31,159 nucleotides of DNA, from NCBI GenBank assembly GCA_000320545.1, contig ADNK01000776.1, positions 1-31,159 of the forward strand, written 5' to 3'. Both the position numbers and the translations under genes were made by a program. Under the pieces are notes generated by a model. That model did not search any database, was not told the origin of the DNA, and saw only the letters and a program-made list of their open reading frames with translations. This stretch comes from Bigelowiella natans CCMP2755. Its lineage: Eukaryota; Cercozoa; Chlorarachniophyceae. Shown one piece after another: positions 12,023 to 23,106 of the stretch; position 1 is the first letter of the stretch, and every line of letters starts with the position of its first letter.

Positions 12023-13179
12023 TTCTTTTCTATGAAATTTGCTTGTCAATTGTGTTCTAGATTCCATTGAATTAGCTGGATTCATTCCATACAATACTGC
12101 GTGGTGGCCTGCTGCATGCGCGCACACGCTGGGCATGCGATGCACTGCAAGCGCATGACAATCCCTTACTCTGTCTGCTAGCTACGCTGTTCGGATCACA
12201 ATTCTTTGCAACTGCATTCAGTGATCTATGGATCAGTAGACTCGCTCAGTCAACACGTTGGCGCTTGCTAGCGTGTCCGCTGCGACGCGCTGCGCATTGG
12301 TTCTGTTGCGCTGCTTGGATGACTAGTTTGCGACGATGCGATGCGCCCTTGCTTGGCAGACGGGGTGTCGCAGTGCGTGCTAGCGCAGCGACAATGGACG
12401 TGGAACTGAGCTGCCGTGCCGTGAACATCTAGACGTACTGGCGTGCTGTAGCTAGCGTGGTGTGATGAGCAAAAATCACCAATGCTAGAATGGCAGCTTT
12501 CTCTGTTTTGAAGCGCTAGCCAGACGACCTGCCTGCATGCATGCTTGTCAGTGTTGCAACAAGACGATCGGGAATCGCTGCTCGTGCTGATCGGTCTTGA
12601 TTGATTGATTGATTGATTCGAGGTCATTTGGAAACTCCAACAAAATTCACACTCAGGCTCCCAGCAAGCTCGACCAATTGAGCTCGACGCGTCTCAAACA
12701 GCCAACCACAGAAAGGAGGAGCATTGCGCAATGAAACAATGAAACAATGATGAAAAACTACATTTCCAAAGTGTTGCAAGACACTTGCAGTGTGCAAAAT
12801 GCAGTGCCTCGAACTGGTTTCAGTGAGGACTGTGACTAGCAAATCAACTAGCTGGTTTGCCAAAATGGCATGACTTGGTCATTGAGAAGCAATGACACTA
12901 GCAGCAAAATTCTGACGGCGCAACCTCATTGCAGCCTGCTGTCTTCAAGAAGCTCGGTCCGGGTTTGAATCATGGAATGAATTTTAGCATTGATTCGGCT
13001 GGATGTGATATTTCCTTTCTGAGACGACTCTTTACTTATATTTTCATTTCAAAGGAAGAATGGCTATAGTCGTGCATACGATATTTCCCGGTATATAAAT
13101 TTCCTAGAATATCTCATGGCGGCGGTGGCAATGCCGCCTGCACCTTGCTACCCAGTTTGAGGTTTGCGAAGGAGCCTAA
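12023..13179. other. Intergenic region with a CTAG-rich part
   Basis: It lies between the dynamin stop and the zinc-finger start. No gene is supported. At 12050-12540 the tetramer CTAG occurs about nine times, several as GCTAGC, where about two are expected. GCATGC-type palindromes are also common. A short (TTGA)n tract lies at about 12599-12617. Confidence 0.6.
13092..13099 (+). promoter_or_regulatory. Putative TATA box of the zinc-finger gene
   Basis: The string tatataaa lies about 80 bases upstream of the proposed ATG at 13180, within an otherwise repeat-free stretch. Its placement fits a core promoter with a short leader. This is inferred from motif and distance only. Confidence 0.3.
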
Positions 13180-14938
13180 ATGGGTTCCGGCCTGGGCAGT
13201 GCTGTCCTCGTTTGCACCATAATGGTTTCTTCTTGTCCTTCGACGACAGCATCTCAGGCGGTGACAACCGCTCGCTTTCAGCCGATGACTGGGACCGTTC
13301 AGCTGCCGACGTCGGCTTATTCCCATCAAGGAAAACCTGAGGGGGGGCGCTATGAACGCTTTTACGACTTTGTGAGGAAACGGATAGGGGAGCAGCCAAT
13401 GATCTACAACGGGAGCTTACTCCTTGGCCAGATATACGTGGGCGGCCGCGTCATCTGTGCGATTTGTAACATGTCAGTACAATGTTCCCAAGTCTTATTA
13501 AAAGAGGCCAGATGCTAGAGTTTAGAAGGGGGTCTTGTTCTGTAAATACTTTATTCACGCAGCAGCTGAGTTTCGTTAAATACTTTCAGGACCAAAATAT
13601 CGATGCACGCGTTCCATAATCATGTCCAAATATTCCACGTGGAAGGGATATATCGCTGTGTACACTGCAAAAGTGAGTCCTCACAAAAACAATTTTCGTC
13701 AACACCTGCTTTTTGTTGGTCTTTATGACCATAAATCGGAAAAGTTGTTGAAATGTGGATACATCTTGCTGTGAACAGATCGAACCTTCACCCGTAAAAC
13801 AAATATGATCAACCACATGAAGCTCCACCAATCCGTCCGTCCGTTCCGGTGCACATACTGCAATGCAAGCTTCACTACCAAGCAGGTTCTTACTACAGTA
13901 TTGTCCTACCTTTCCTAATACAAGATGCGACCGATGTCCAGCTTACCTGAATCTGACCTAACATCCAAACGTGGTCTCAGATAATGCAGTCTCATGCCAT
14001 GCGCCACACGGGGGAATTGCCCTTCAACTGCACGCGATGCTCTCGAAAGTATTCGTCAATCTCATTGCCTTTTTTTTTTCCTTCAATTCTAAAGAAACTG
14101 GGTTGAAACATGCTACATTTTGTGTCGTTGAATTCCAATCTAATCTTCATTGTTGCCGCCGCCCTTTGCGGATTCCAGATTTCGTCAACGAGGCACGTTG
14201 ATTGCCCATATCCGGACTCATACGAAAATTAGACCATTCGAATGCCAACAGTGTAGCAGGGTACATTATGAGTGAAGAGAAAATGTGATGCATTGTACAC
14301 TCAGCTTATAACAACCCTCTAGGCTTTTACTGAGCTTTCCAACCTCCGTCTCCATGCTTGCATACACACGGGATCCCAGCCTTTTGTTTGTCAGGTAATC
14401 TCTCCCGTTAGCATTCATTTTTAAACTCTTTTTGACATATTGTATCACGTCTCTCTTCTTAGATTTGTAATCGGCGTTTCAACCGAAAACACAATCTGAA
14501 TCGGTATGTTCCCGTTTCCTTTCGAACCACTCATCTTTGGCCTTTGATTGAGTACTTGATTCTCTCTTCCTTCTCCTCTTCCTTCTTTTCTCCTCCTCCT
14601 CCTCTTCTCCTCTTTTTCCTCCTCCGGGATAAGGCATCTTGGTACTCATTCAAACATACAACCGTTCCAGTGCTCCTATTGCGGCCGAAGATTTGCACAG
14701 GTATGATGAGTGTAACTGGGTGTGGAACATGCTATTTCGCAGCTTGTAAGTCAGGAAAATCTAACATATTCTATACTGATCCCATGACACCGCTACAATT
14801 CCTTCCGCAAGCAAGGAAATATACTTTTAGCTACTATAAATGTTAAGGATAATTATTTGTTGATGACGATACCAAATACAGAAAATAACCTGGCAACGCC
14901 ACAACGCTCGACACCAACGTGCTCAGAAGAATGCTTGA
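13180..14938 (+). CDS. Six-finger C2H2 zinc-finger protein
   Basis: Eight exons: 13180-13472, 13590-13672, 13779-13885, 13981-14048, 14179-14260, 14463-14503, 14634-14700, 14882-14938. They give 265 aa. The first 92 residues carry no recognisable domain. Six consecutive fingers follow with short TGE-like linkers: CAIC...HNHVQIFH (93-114), CVHC...HMKLH (121-142), CTYC...HAMRH (150-170), CTRC...HIRTH (178-198), CQQC/SRIC...HLGTH (206-230), CSYC...HNARH (238-258). The protein ends seven residues later. Fingers 1, 3, 4 and 6 keep C-x2-C-x12-H. Finger 2 has x13, and finger 5 has an extra Cys with irregular spacing. Tandem C2H2 arrays usually bind DNA, so a transcription factor is the likely role. 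The start is less certain than the fingers. A TAA lies directly before the ATG, but a further 5' exon cannot be excluded. Confidence 0.85.
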
Positions 14939-15910
14939 GAGATCTCGGTCCGCGGTGTTAAAGAATAATTATGAAGTCATTAATGAGTTTATTTGACTGA
15001 GGACACTCGCAAAACTTTATGTTATTAAAGTTCAATTTCAATCATAGAGCTAGCACCGCTGTAAATTTAGCTACACTACAGTCACATGATTATGCATGAC
15101 ATCGCACACGTACGTGCGATGTTTATTTGTGTATCACATATACAAGCGCGGTGTGCAGTGCTCGTGAGCTTGCGGAACACCGACAGAGCACATGATATCG
15201 CTGACAAATATGTAGCTATATCAATATATATATATATATATATATATATAAGCAAAAAAATCTTAATCACAGTGTATCGCATGTATAGCAAAACGGCCTG
15301 CAAGAGCTAGTAGACGGCACACGTCCCCCCTCTACCGCCTTGTATGTGCTGAAAAGATGATAAAATCTATTATGATGGTTATCACTGCACGATTGTTCCT
15401 ATTAATAGAAATGCCTGTGGAGCCACAAAAAGGACGCACGGGCGTCAGTCACATTAGCCATTGACAAGTGATAGAGTAATAATGCGCATTGGCGGCAGTT
15501 CCAGGATATGTTCGTACACACCATCTTAGCAATGCATGCTGGTTATCTATTCATATGTTAGCAGCGCCTTGCTATCATCTAGATCACAGCGCCTACGAAG
15601 CGCGATCGGTTGTATAGTAACACATGTAATGATTATGAAATAGATATTTACTCATGCGCACAGAGCGTGCATAACTGCAATGATGCATAGCCTTATTTGC
15701 CCAAATGGCATCTACAATGAAGGCCCGCACAGATTCAGGAACCGGGTTTTGGAGAAGCAACTTAAAGTTTATAAGTAGCAACGAAATCGTAACGATCGGT
15801 GCAATTTCAAAAACTGTCAACAAAGCTCGTAACAATTGATCCATGGCCGGGTGTTATCACCTCATATATTCAGATTATGCCTGTTCTCACAATTCCTATT
15901 TGACTGTAGG
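14939..15910. other. Convergent 3' intergenic region
   Basis: It separates the ends of the zinc-finger gene and the aspartyl-tRNA synthetase gene. I see no exon-like frame. It contains short palindromic words (atgcat, acgtacgt-like) and one AT microsatellite. CTAG is at about its expected level here. Confidence 0.6.
15224..15251. repeat. (AT)n microsatellite
   Basis: About 14 AT units within the convergent intergenic region. Confidence 0.95.
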
Positions 15911-16543
15911 TTACGGTGACAGTCGCTTAGGATCTCTGGGAAACATGGAACATTCGCGGATGTTGGGAATTTGAAGGAACAGCATTGCGAGCCTGTGCAG
16001 AGGGGATTGTCATCATTTATGCCATCCTCATCTTCATTACATCAATATCATCATCATCATCATCATTGATTTGAATCGGAAAGAAGGATGCTGCTCTCCG
16101 GCATGAACAAATAAATAAATGAAATGTATAGTCGTTAAATTACCTTTCCAGCCCTATCCCTGCGCCGGCATGAGGCGGAGCTCCATAAGAGAAGGAGTTG
16201 ACATAATCCTTGACAGACTCGACGCTCACATTGCAAACCTTGAGGAGGATAATATATTAGTGCTGCATCCATCAAACCGCAACATACACATTTGATCATC
16301 TTTGACACTGTGACGGCTGCTTTGATATGGTGGGCGGGCGTGTCAATATTCGAATGGGCTGACCTTCAGACGGTGGCGCAGAAGGGCTGAATCATGAACT
16401 CTTTGTGCGCCTAGATGCAAGATGTCCACGGTTATAAGTTTCTTCATATTAGGGTTATTTCTCCAGAGAAATTCGCATGAAAATCTTTTTCTTTCTCGTA
16501 ACAGTGATATGTGAGAAAATGCTACCTAGCATACGACAATTCA

Positions 16544-16578
<35 letters not shown>

Positions 16579-16901
16579 CACATAGTTGCAAATACAAAGG
16601 AAGAGACAAAGAGAGGGATAAGTCTACATACACTCAAACACACCTGAAGAAATCTCTTGTCCTCTCAAAAACAGGTCGTACGAATTTGTGTAATTTGCGT
16701 CCGTTGGATCAAGCATAGTGTAGAATGGACTAGGAGAAGGAGTGAAAAGGGAGAATGAAGACAGAGGAACAGAAATAAGGGATTAATGGAAATTGAGCGG
16801 CCAATGATCAAAACTTTGCAAATGAAACTTGATGAAACGCAAAACTTTGGATGGCAATTCTTTGTTGTTATTAGGTTTTCTAAGGAGAAAGTGTGGTCGC
16901 A

Positions 16902-16944
<43 letters not shown>

Positions 16945-17305
16945 ACAGACAGACACACACACGCACACACACACACACGCACCGAACAGCTGCTGGGTAT
17001 CCATACACCACATAGAAATCGGTCTTGTATCTGGTGGAAGTTGTAGGAAAGGGGGAGAATGAGGAGTATGAGGAGGAGGAGAATCACCAAATCAGGACTC
17101 GTCACTGAAACATTGCCTTGGAGCAGGATATCTACTAGAGTTCTTCTTTGAAACACTCTTATGCAGAACACGCAGTCATTAACACCATCACTTCGTCCTT
17201 AACGTGATATCTGACCTTTCCTTGATGATACGACCCAAAGTAAGCTCCATCTCCGTCGTTAGGTCATCAAAGTCACCAATCGATATTCCTGCACTCGGAA
17301 TAGTG

Positions 17306-17339
<34 letters not shown>

Positions 17340-19204
17340 GAGGAGGAGGAGGAGGAGGAGGAGGAAGAAGAAGAAGAGGCGCACCAACGCAGAAAAGCAG
17401 CGACATCTCAAAAAGTAGCTTTATTTATTTATTTATTTTGATAGTAATTTCAAACCAATTAAAACGAAGAAGCGACTCTAGCTCTGGCAGCGAGGGCACA
17501 CACAGGAATGGTACGGCCTTCGCTTCCAGACAGAAGATACAAACGGAGGGGGGGGGTTGGAGTAGGGTATCTCCAACAGCACCGTAGGAAAGGAAACGAT
17601 AAAAATTAAGAAGAAACTAGATCGCATCCATAAAATGTTATTTCTCCTCTTTCCTTTTTTCTCTTTCTACCTTCTGATCTTAGCAATCTTACAGCTTCCT
17701 TGAAATGTATCCTGGCACCGCATCAACAGTGTATCAATACTATGTCACCTTTGCGTGCTCTCACTTCATGCTGGGTGGGAGTTTTCGAAAACAGTACATA
17801 CATGCACATGTAGTGAATCTTCTCTATTACAAGCCCACAGGGAACAAGGGAAAATCTCACTGGGAAGAATCAAAAATTGTTATTCTGGTAAATATTTATC
17901 GTCAGAGTCAAAGTGAGAAAGCGGCACCGCTAACATCATATATCATATATCACATATCATTTATCATGTATCATATCATCAGCGATGATGCAGGCAGACA
18001 TGAGCTAGGAGGCGACAGCACCTAGGGTTCTTCCCAGGAGGAAGCACAGTGATTGGTTCATCGAAGCAGAATGGCCTCTCATCGTCCTCCTCCTTCTTCG
18101 CAGCTTTGATTGTATTCACATGCGGTGCTGCTTCTCCCGATGTTTCTAATCCAAGCGGGATATGGTCTCCGGATGATGAGGTGGTGTTGATACCATGGTT
18201 GATGATGTTGTTGTTGTTGTTGTTGTTGTAGTATGTGTGCACGATTGACGAGATCTGGCTCCTACACGACGATGAAACCTTGTGGAATACCTATAGAATC
18301 AACAAGTAGGCAGACAACAACGTCAAGAGGACGAGAAGAAAACACCTCATCATTGGTATTTAGATTCTCTTGAATATACTCCTTCCTCGCAAGGGAATTA
18401 GACTAACAAAAACCCGTCATCACTGCTATTTCTCTCCTTCTGTTTCTCTCTCCCATCTTACCGAGATGAGCACCTCCTCGATAAGATCAATCGCCTTTCG
18501 ATGCATTTGTCCATATTTGAATTAGTAGGACCAGGAAAAAGAAGAAGAAGAAGAAAATGATGATGGTGGTGATGGTGATGATGATGATGAAGATGATTAT
18601 AATGTACTGGCAACCACACTATTAATAATACCCAGAAGTTGCTATCTCCCTACCTCGTAAAAATGCTCTTTGATCTCCATCTCAAAGTCGAGCCCAGTGA
18701 ATTCGCACAAATGTCTGGAGGGAGGAAAGAAGGAAGGAACGCCAACATGAGAGAAGGGGGGGCAAGAGAGTGTAACAGGATGATGATGATAATGACGATG
18801 AAGATGATAATAACGATCAAGTGTTAATATTATTGCATCTGCTAGAGTTAACGGTGGTGCAGTGTACCATCCTTCAATGGATGAGGATACATTGATATTA
18901 TCAGCATCATTATCATCATCATCAACAACAACAACAACATATATCACCGTTGCGTGTTGGACATCTCAGCACGAAATACCGGCCCTATCTCGTAAACCCT
19001 TCGCAGATCTGACGCAGAGAGGCATGAATGATGGGAATTTGGAAAGAAGAAGGAGGAGGAGGGAAGAGTAGGGCAGCATCAACACTACAATAATACTTCA
19101 ACTACTCACTGAGTCCCTTGTCTCTCTTGTTTTACCATCAAACAACAGCATACCATCATTACCCCATCCTTCCACTCTACTACTCGTATTTACTCTCACC
19201 GCTG

Positions 19205-19240
<36 letters not shown>

Positions 19241-19492
19241 ATTACCTGCCATGATTGCCATTTGTTTGTACAGCTACGACAAGAAGAAGAAGGGGGGATC
19301 ATGGCATCAGAAGAGGAATAAGAAACGTGAGCCAAGGAAACGAAAATTATGCATTCTCACAAATGCTCTCTTGTTTGTCTTCTTCACGCATTCACACGTT
19401 TAATCAAATTGGGACAGCTTTCTTCTTCTTCTTCTTCTCCTTCTTCCTGTTCTTCTTCGTTTCTTCTCTCCCCCCCCCCACCTACTACACCC

Positions 19493-19524
<32 letters not shown>

Positions 19525-19714
19525 ACCTGTGGGCTTTGAGCAAGACAAGCAGCCGTTCCAAAGTAATTCACCCTGAATACCTCAGCACCGCCCTAAGAAA
19601 GAACACGAAAAGAAATGAGAAATAAGAGAGGTGGATACAGCAATTGCCTCACGTTTCACCACCGCCACCACCGTGTCGACCGAGGCTTAAGTTTGTATTA
19701 CCATCAGCAGTGTT

Positions 19715-19746
<32 letters not shown>

Positions 19747-19762
19747 AATCACCATCATCAAT

Positions 19763-19802
<40 letters not shown>

Positions 19803-20208
19803 GTCAAGACAAGCATCATACTTCGCTGCTGCCTGATATAAGCTTTGGAGTGTGGATTTGCAAGAAACCACGGGAGTGCAGGGCTTCTTGCCAGCACTCT
19901 GTTATCTTGCTGATGACCTCAAACACACCTGCCAATCATCACATCAGATTAATTTCAGTGTCTATGTAGATTCACAAATCGCCGCGCCATTCAAGACATT
20001 GCCCATAGACATCCTCAGAAGCGCCTACACATCCATCTGGGTGTTGATATGGCTGCCCCAATACACTTTTATTCTTATTGTTGTTGTTGTTGGTGTTGTT
20101 GGTTCATGTCGTAGTCGTTGTTGCTGGTTATCGCTCCACTACCGTAATGGACTGGAGCTCGTATATCCACAACCCTTTTGACAGACAGAGTCATTGTAGT
20201 AATATATA

Positions 20209-20249
<41 letters not shown>

Positions 20250-20517
20250 CAACATGAATACGCAAAGATTAACTGCTCGATTCAGATGGCAAAACACCGG
20301 CATTTAAAGATCGTGACATCTATAGAGCAAGCAAAGGGAAACGGCGAAAGAACACCTGTGATTGAGTCTATGGTCGCGCATGACCCGGCTACCATTCTCT
20401 CCTACACTCCTACGTGCGGAACAGAACGAGGAGTTCAAAACTATGAGAATCAGCTGTTTACCCTCGATAACAATATACTACATACAATTTTACTGCTTGG
20501 CAGTGCTAACAAACTCA

Positions 20518-20560
<43 letters not shown>

Positions 20561-21155
20561 TGATATATTCGTCCTTTCAAGGTAGTAGGATGGTAATATA
20601 TCCAAAGTGGTGGCGGCAACAACAACAACAACAACAACAACAACAAGCGCATCAGTCACTGCAGTAGCGACAACAGCACTGACAACGAGAACCTGGTGCT
20701 ATCGTCGATACCAAAGGGAAGCTCTTTGTCAGGTTTGGACACGAGGTAGATTTTACGAATGAGCAGCTCAAAGTCGGACTGAGCGGAACGATAATGAAGT
20801 TAAGGGGTTGCTATCTAAGGGGGGGATGATAGACATGCAATATGATATATATTATATATCCTATTGCTGTGTCTATTATGGGGCATAGTTTGCACATCTG
20901 GACAAATTTGTGCTGTTCCGTAAATTCATCAGTGAGAACATACAAAAGGAAGAAGATGTGATTGAGGTGTCTTCTCCCATATCATCGCTCCACACTCCTA
21001 CTACTAATACTACTTCTATTTCTGAGATGACTATCAGATAAGCAAACAGCACCTTGGTGCAAGCCTTCACTAATGCCGGAGATAATGTTGCTTCGATGTC
21101 AACAATGCTTTCGGGGAGGATCATTCTGACGCCAGGCAAATAGTCACACCACAGT

Positions 21156-21195
<40 letters not shown>

Positions 21196-22298
21196 GAGAG
21201 AGAGAGAGAGAGGGGGGGGGGGGGGGGGGATCAAGGAGCAGCCTGTTGCCGCCGTACAGGAAACTATGGCATATATCTTGTAGTAGTATCCTCATCTATG
21301 CATTTTTCTGGATCATGAATGAGAATTACTTTTTTGCGAAATCTAGCATCGCAGGATGGTGTTCGGGCGTCAGGACTGCTTGTACGGTGTATCCTCTTTC
21401 TCTCAGCATGAGGAACATCACTTTCCCAGCTGCAAGTTGCAAATCAAACAGCATCATTATCATCAACATCATCAAATTTAGTTGAAGACATGAATAAAAA
21501 ACACAACTGTACCCTGGCGTTTTCTGTGTACACGTGCACGAATCCACACGCTACTGGAAGGGGCACCCGGTGTGCGGTCGTTTAATTTTAAGTCCTGGAT
21601 TTGTACAAACGACCTTGCACTTCTACCCTGAGACTGGATCTAGTTGTTTTAGCAGATGGGGGGAAGCAAAGGTCAGCCATTCCATCCGTGTTAATTAGCC
21701 TTTAACAAGGCAAATAAAGGAAAAGATGCTAGTACCATTACGTACGACCCAAAAGGCTTTGTTCCATTCGTCGAGATGTCGAGGTGCGACAACTGTATTC
21801 AGCAGAATGTAGATAGGATAATGTTCTTAGGTTGTTCTTCAGTTAGAATTTATCACAGAGAGTCATCCTACTTGTTATGGCAATGAACTGTCCAAACATA
21901 TCTCTAGGTATAACTTAGTAAGAATTGTAGAAGTAAAATGACATCTGGAGGGAAAATGTGTATGCGATGTCGAGTTAACGAAGAACCTTCGTTTGTAGTT
22001 CCTTCAACGCAACTGCCTCTTTTTGCAACCGGGCCTCTCTAAGCTGTTGTCTTAGTATCCTCTTGGCCTTCAGAGTATTCAGCAGTAAGATTATCAGAAC
22101 AACTTATTCGGAAATAGTTAGAAAGTGAAACTGTCACATTTCTCCCTGCTGCTGTACCTCTTTTTCCTGCTTCTTATTGGCCGTAAAGGAGGAAGAGGAG
22201 CAGGAGGACACGTTTCTTCGACGATCACAATCTTCTTTCGTATTTGAGTCTTGGTCACCACCACTCCCACCCCTCAGCAATGTAAGGGTATTGCGCAT
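15911..22298 (-). CDS. DARS1: Aspartyl-tRNA synthetase, eukaryotic cytosolic type
   Basis: Twenty-three exons on the minus strand: 22298-22158, 22067-21987, 21792-21736, 21639-21513, 21429-21330, 21125-21053, 20778-20693, 20409-20356, 20174-20143, 19928-19822, 19592-19527, 19273-19246, 19008-18948, 18714-18654, 18494-18462, 18290-18022, 17711-17671, 17288-17216, 17030-16983, 16729-16644, 16410-16364, 16238-16144, 15992-15911. They give 615 aa, longer than the usual 500-560. It charges tRNA-Asp with aspartate for translation. Layout: a basic N-terminal helix (about 48-74, a tRNA-binding extension in the family); an OB-fold anticodon-binding domain (VWIRARVH, 124-131); and the class II core. 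The core has motif 1 ([10 protein letters not shown], 271-280), EGGAEVF, LAQSPQ, motif 2 (GPVFRAE, 326-332), [18 protein letters not shown], and motif 3 ([12 protein letters not shown], ending at 589). It ends [12 protein letters not shown], as the family does. An insert of about 50 residues at 391-440 starts with seven Asn. The second Gly of GGGIGLER is Ala. The start ATG is the least certain part. Confidence 0.96.
16546..16577. repeat. (AC)n microsatellite
   Basis: About 16 AC units in the synthetase intron between exons 16729-16644 and 16410-16364. Confidence 0.95.
16899..16980. repeat. Interrupted (AC)n microsatellite abutting a donor
   Basis: A long imperfect AC tract, read as GT on the coding strand. 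It begins right at the GTGCGTGTG donor of the synthetase exon ending at 16983, so the donor is embedded in GT repeats. Confidence 0.95.
17305..17377. repeat. Compound (GTA)n(GGA)n(AAG)n microsatellite
   Basis: Three adjoining trinucleotide tracts in the synthetase intron before the exon starting at 17288. On the coding strand they give TTC, TCC and TAC runs upstream of the acceptor. Confidence 0.95.
18207..18229 (-). repeat. Coding (AAC)n run, seven Asn
   Basis: A trinucleotide repeat inside the synthetase exon 18290-18022. It encodes seven consecutive Asn at the start of the lineage-specific insert. Confidence 0.9.
19204..19240. repeat. (CTA)n microsatellite next to a donor
   Basis: Twelve CTA units lie four bases beyond the GTAATT-type donor of the 28-base synthetase exon 19273-19246. 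They read as TAG on the coding strand. Confidence 0.95.
19493..19524. repeat. (CTA)n(CTG)n microsatellite at a donor
   Basis: It starts immediately at the donor of the synthetase exon 19592-19527. On the coding strand the intron opens GTAGCAGCAGCAG. Confidence 0.9.
19715..19799. repeat. (ATC)n and (CT)n microsatellites
   Basis: About ten ATC units (19715-19746) and, after a short gap, about 17 CT units (19765-19799), within the synthetase intron between exons 19928-19822 and 19592-19527. Confidence 0.95.
20202..20248. repeat. (AT)n microsatellite
   Basis: A long AT run in the synthetase intron between exons 20409-20356 and 20174-20143. Confidence 0.95.
20519..20646. repeat. (AT)n and (CAA)n microsatellites
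   Basis: An AT run (20519-20553) and ten CAA units (20617-20646) in the synthetase intron between exons 20778-20693 and 20409-20356. Confidence 0.95.
21159..21229. repeat. Compound (AC)n(GA)n with an 18-G run
   Basis: About 16 AC units, ten GA units and an 18-base G run lie in tandem in the synthetase intron between exons 21429-21330 and 21125-21053. On the coding strand this is C18(TC)n(GT)n, a polypyrimidine stretch about 65 bases upstream of the acceptor. Confidence 0.95.
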
Positions 22299-23106
22299 GC
22301 ATCGCTGGATATGAGGAGGGTGATCAATCCTGTTCCTGGGACGACGTATTCAACGTCAGATAGCGATCATAAGAAACAATTAAAGCACAAGATGCTTTCC
22401 TTATTCTGACTGCATGTTCACAGTACAATCCGCATGATTGCCTACAACCGACCTTCGGCCATGTTGCAGGCGACGATGATGGCGGCCCCGAAGATCAATG
22501 GTGAGGTGATAACCAAGAAAAAGAGCCACCATCGTTACGAAGACGCATCGTGGGGATCTAGGATGAGATACAGCTCGCAAACGCACCCCAGTGATCATCG
22601 TGGGTGCGATAAGGCAAGCAGGCAGGGAGGCAGGAGTCAAGCAGGTCGGTGCTTGCAGGACGACGATGGGTTTGTTGTGGCGACGGGAAATGTGGTTATC
22701 ATCTCGTACTAGTCAATAATTCAAACCACATATATCTTATGGATAACTTGGAAAATAATGCTGAAAAGGAGACTGCATAGAGACTGGGCTACAGTTTCTA
22801 CACCTGCGAAGACTCTCCATAGTAATTCTTAGCCTAGGAAATTTACTCAGAGCGGCGAAAAATTACGCGGAATATAACCAAAATGAAGCACAGAAAGTAC
22901 ATCTCTCACCTGGGATCCTCCTCGATTTCCACTCAAACACGAAAGAATTTGCACGTCGCATCGAACAAGAGGCATGCAAAGTGAAAACGAGAAGGAATAG
23001 CGACATTCTTTCTTTGAGACAACAAAATCTTCTTGTCGCTCCAATAAAAGACGAGGATTCATCTCAAAGTCCTGCCAGCTTTCCCCTTTCCTGGTGTAGT
23101 GAATAA
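22299..23106. promoter_or_regulatory. Divergent intergenic region
   Basis: It lies between the start codons of the synthetase (minus) and the Snapin-like gene (plus), so both promoters should be here. Frames open on both strands at 22401-22712 show no domain and no splice-supported continuation, so I do not call them genes. Microsatellites are absent. Confidence 0.5.

Noticed and set aside
13114-13399. Minus-strand frames opposite the first exon of the C2H2 gene
   Set aside because: They look partly protein-like, but the plus-strand frame runs directly into finger 1 and is in phase with all later exons.
16665-17171. Long minus-strand frame rich in Cys/Val and Leu, resembling a membrane protein
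   Set aside because: It consists of AC and other repeats plus introns, and crosses two real synthetase exons in the wrong frames.
17204-17587. Plus-strand frame with Val and Gly runs
   Set aside because: It is the opposite strand of a synthetase exon and of the GTA/GGA microsatellites. It has no splice or domain support.
22401-22712. Overlapping open frames on both strands in the divergent intergenic region
   Set aside because: No domain, no good splice partners, and the position between two start codons argues for promoter DNA.
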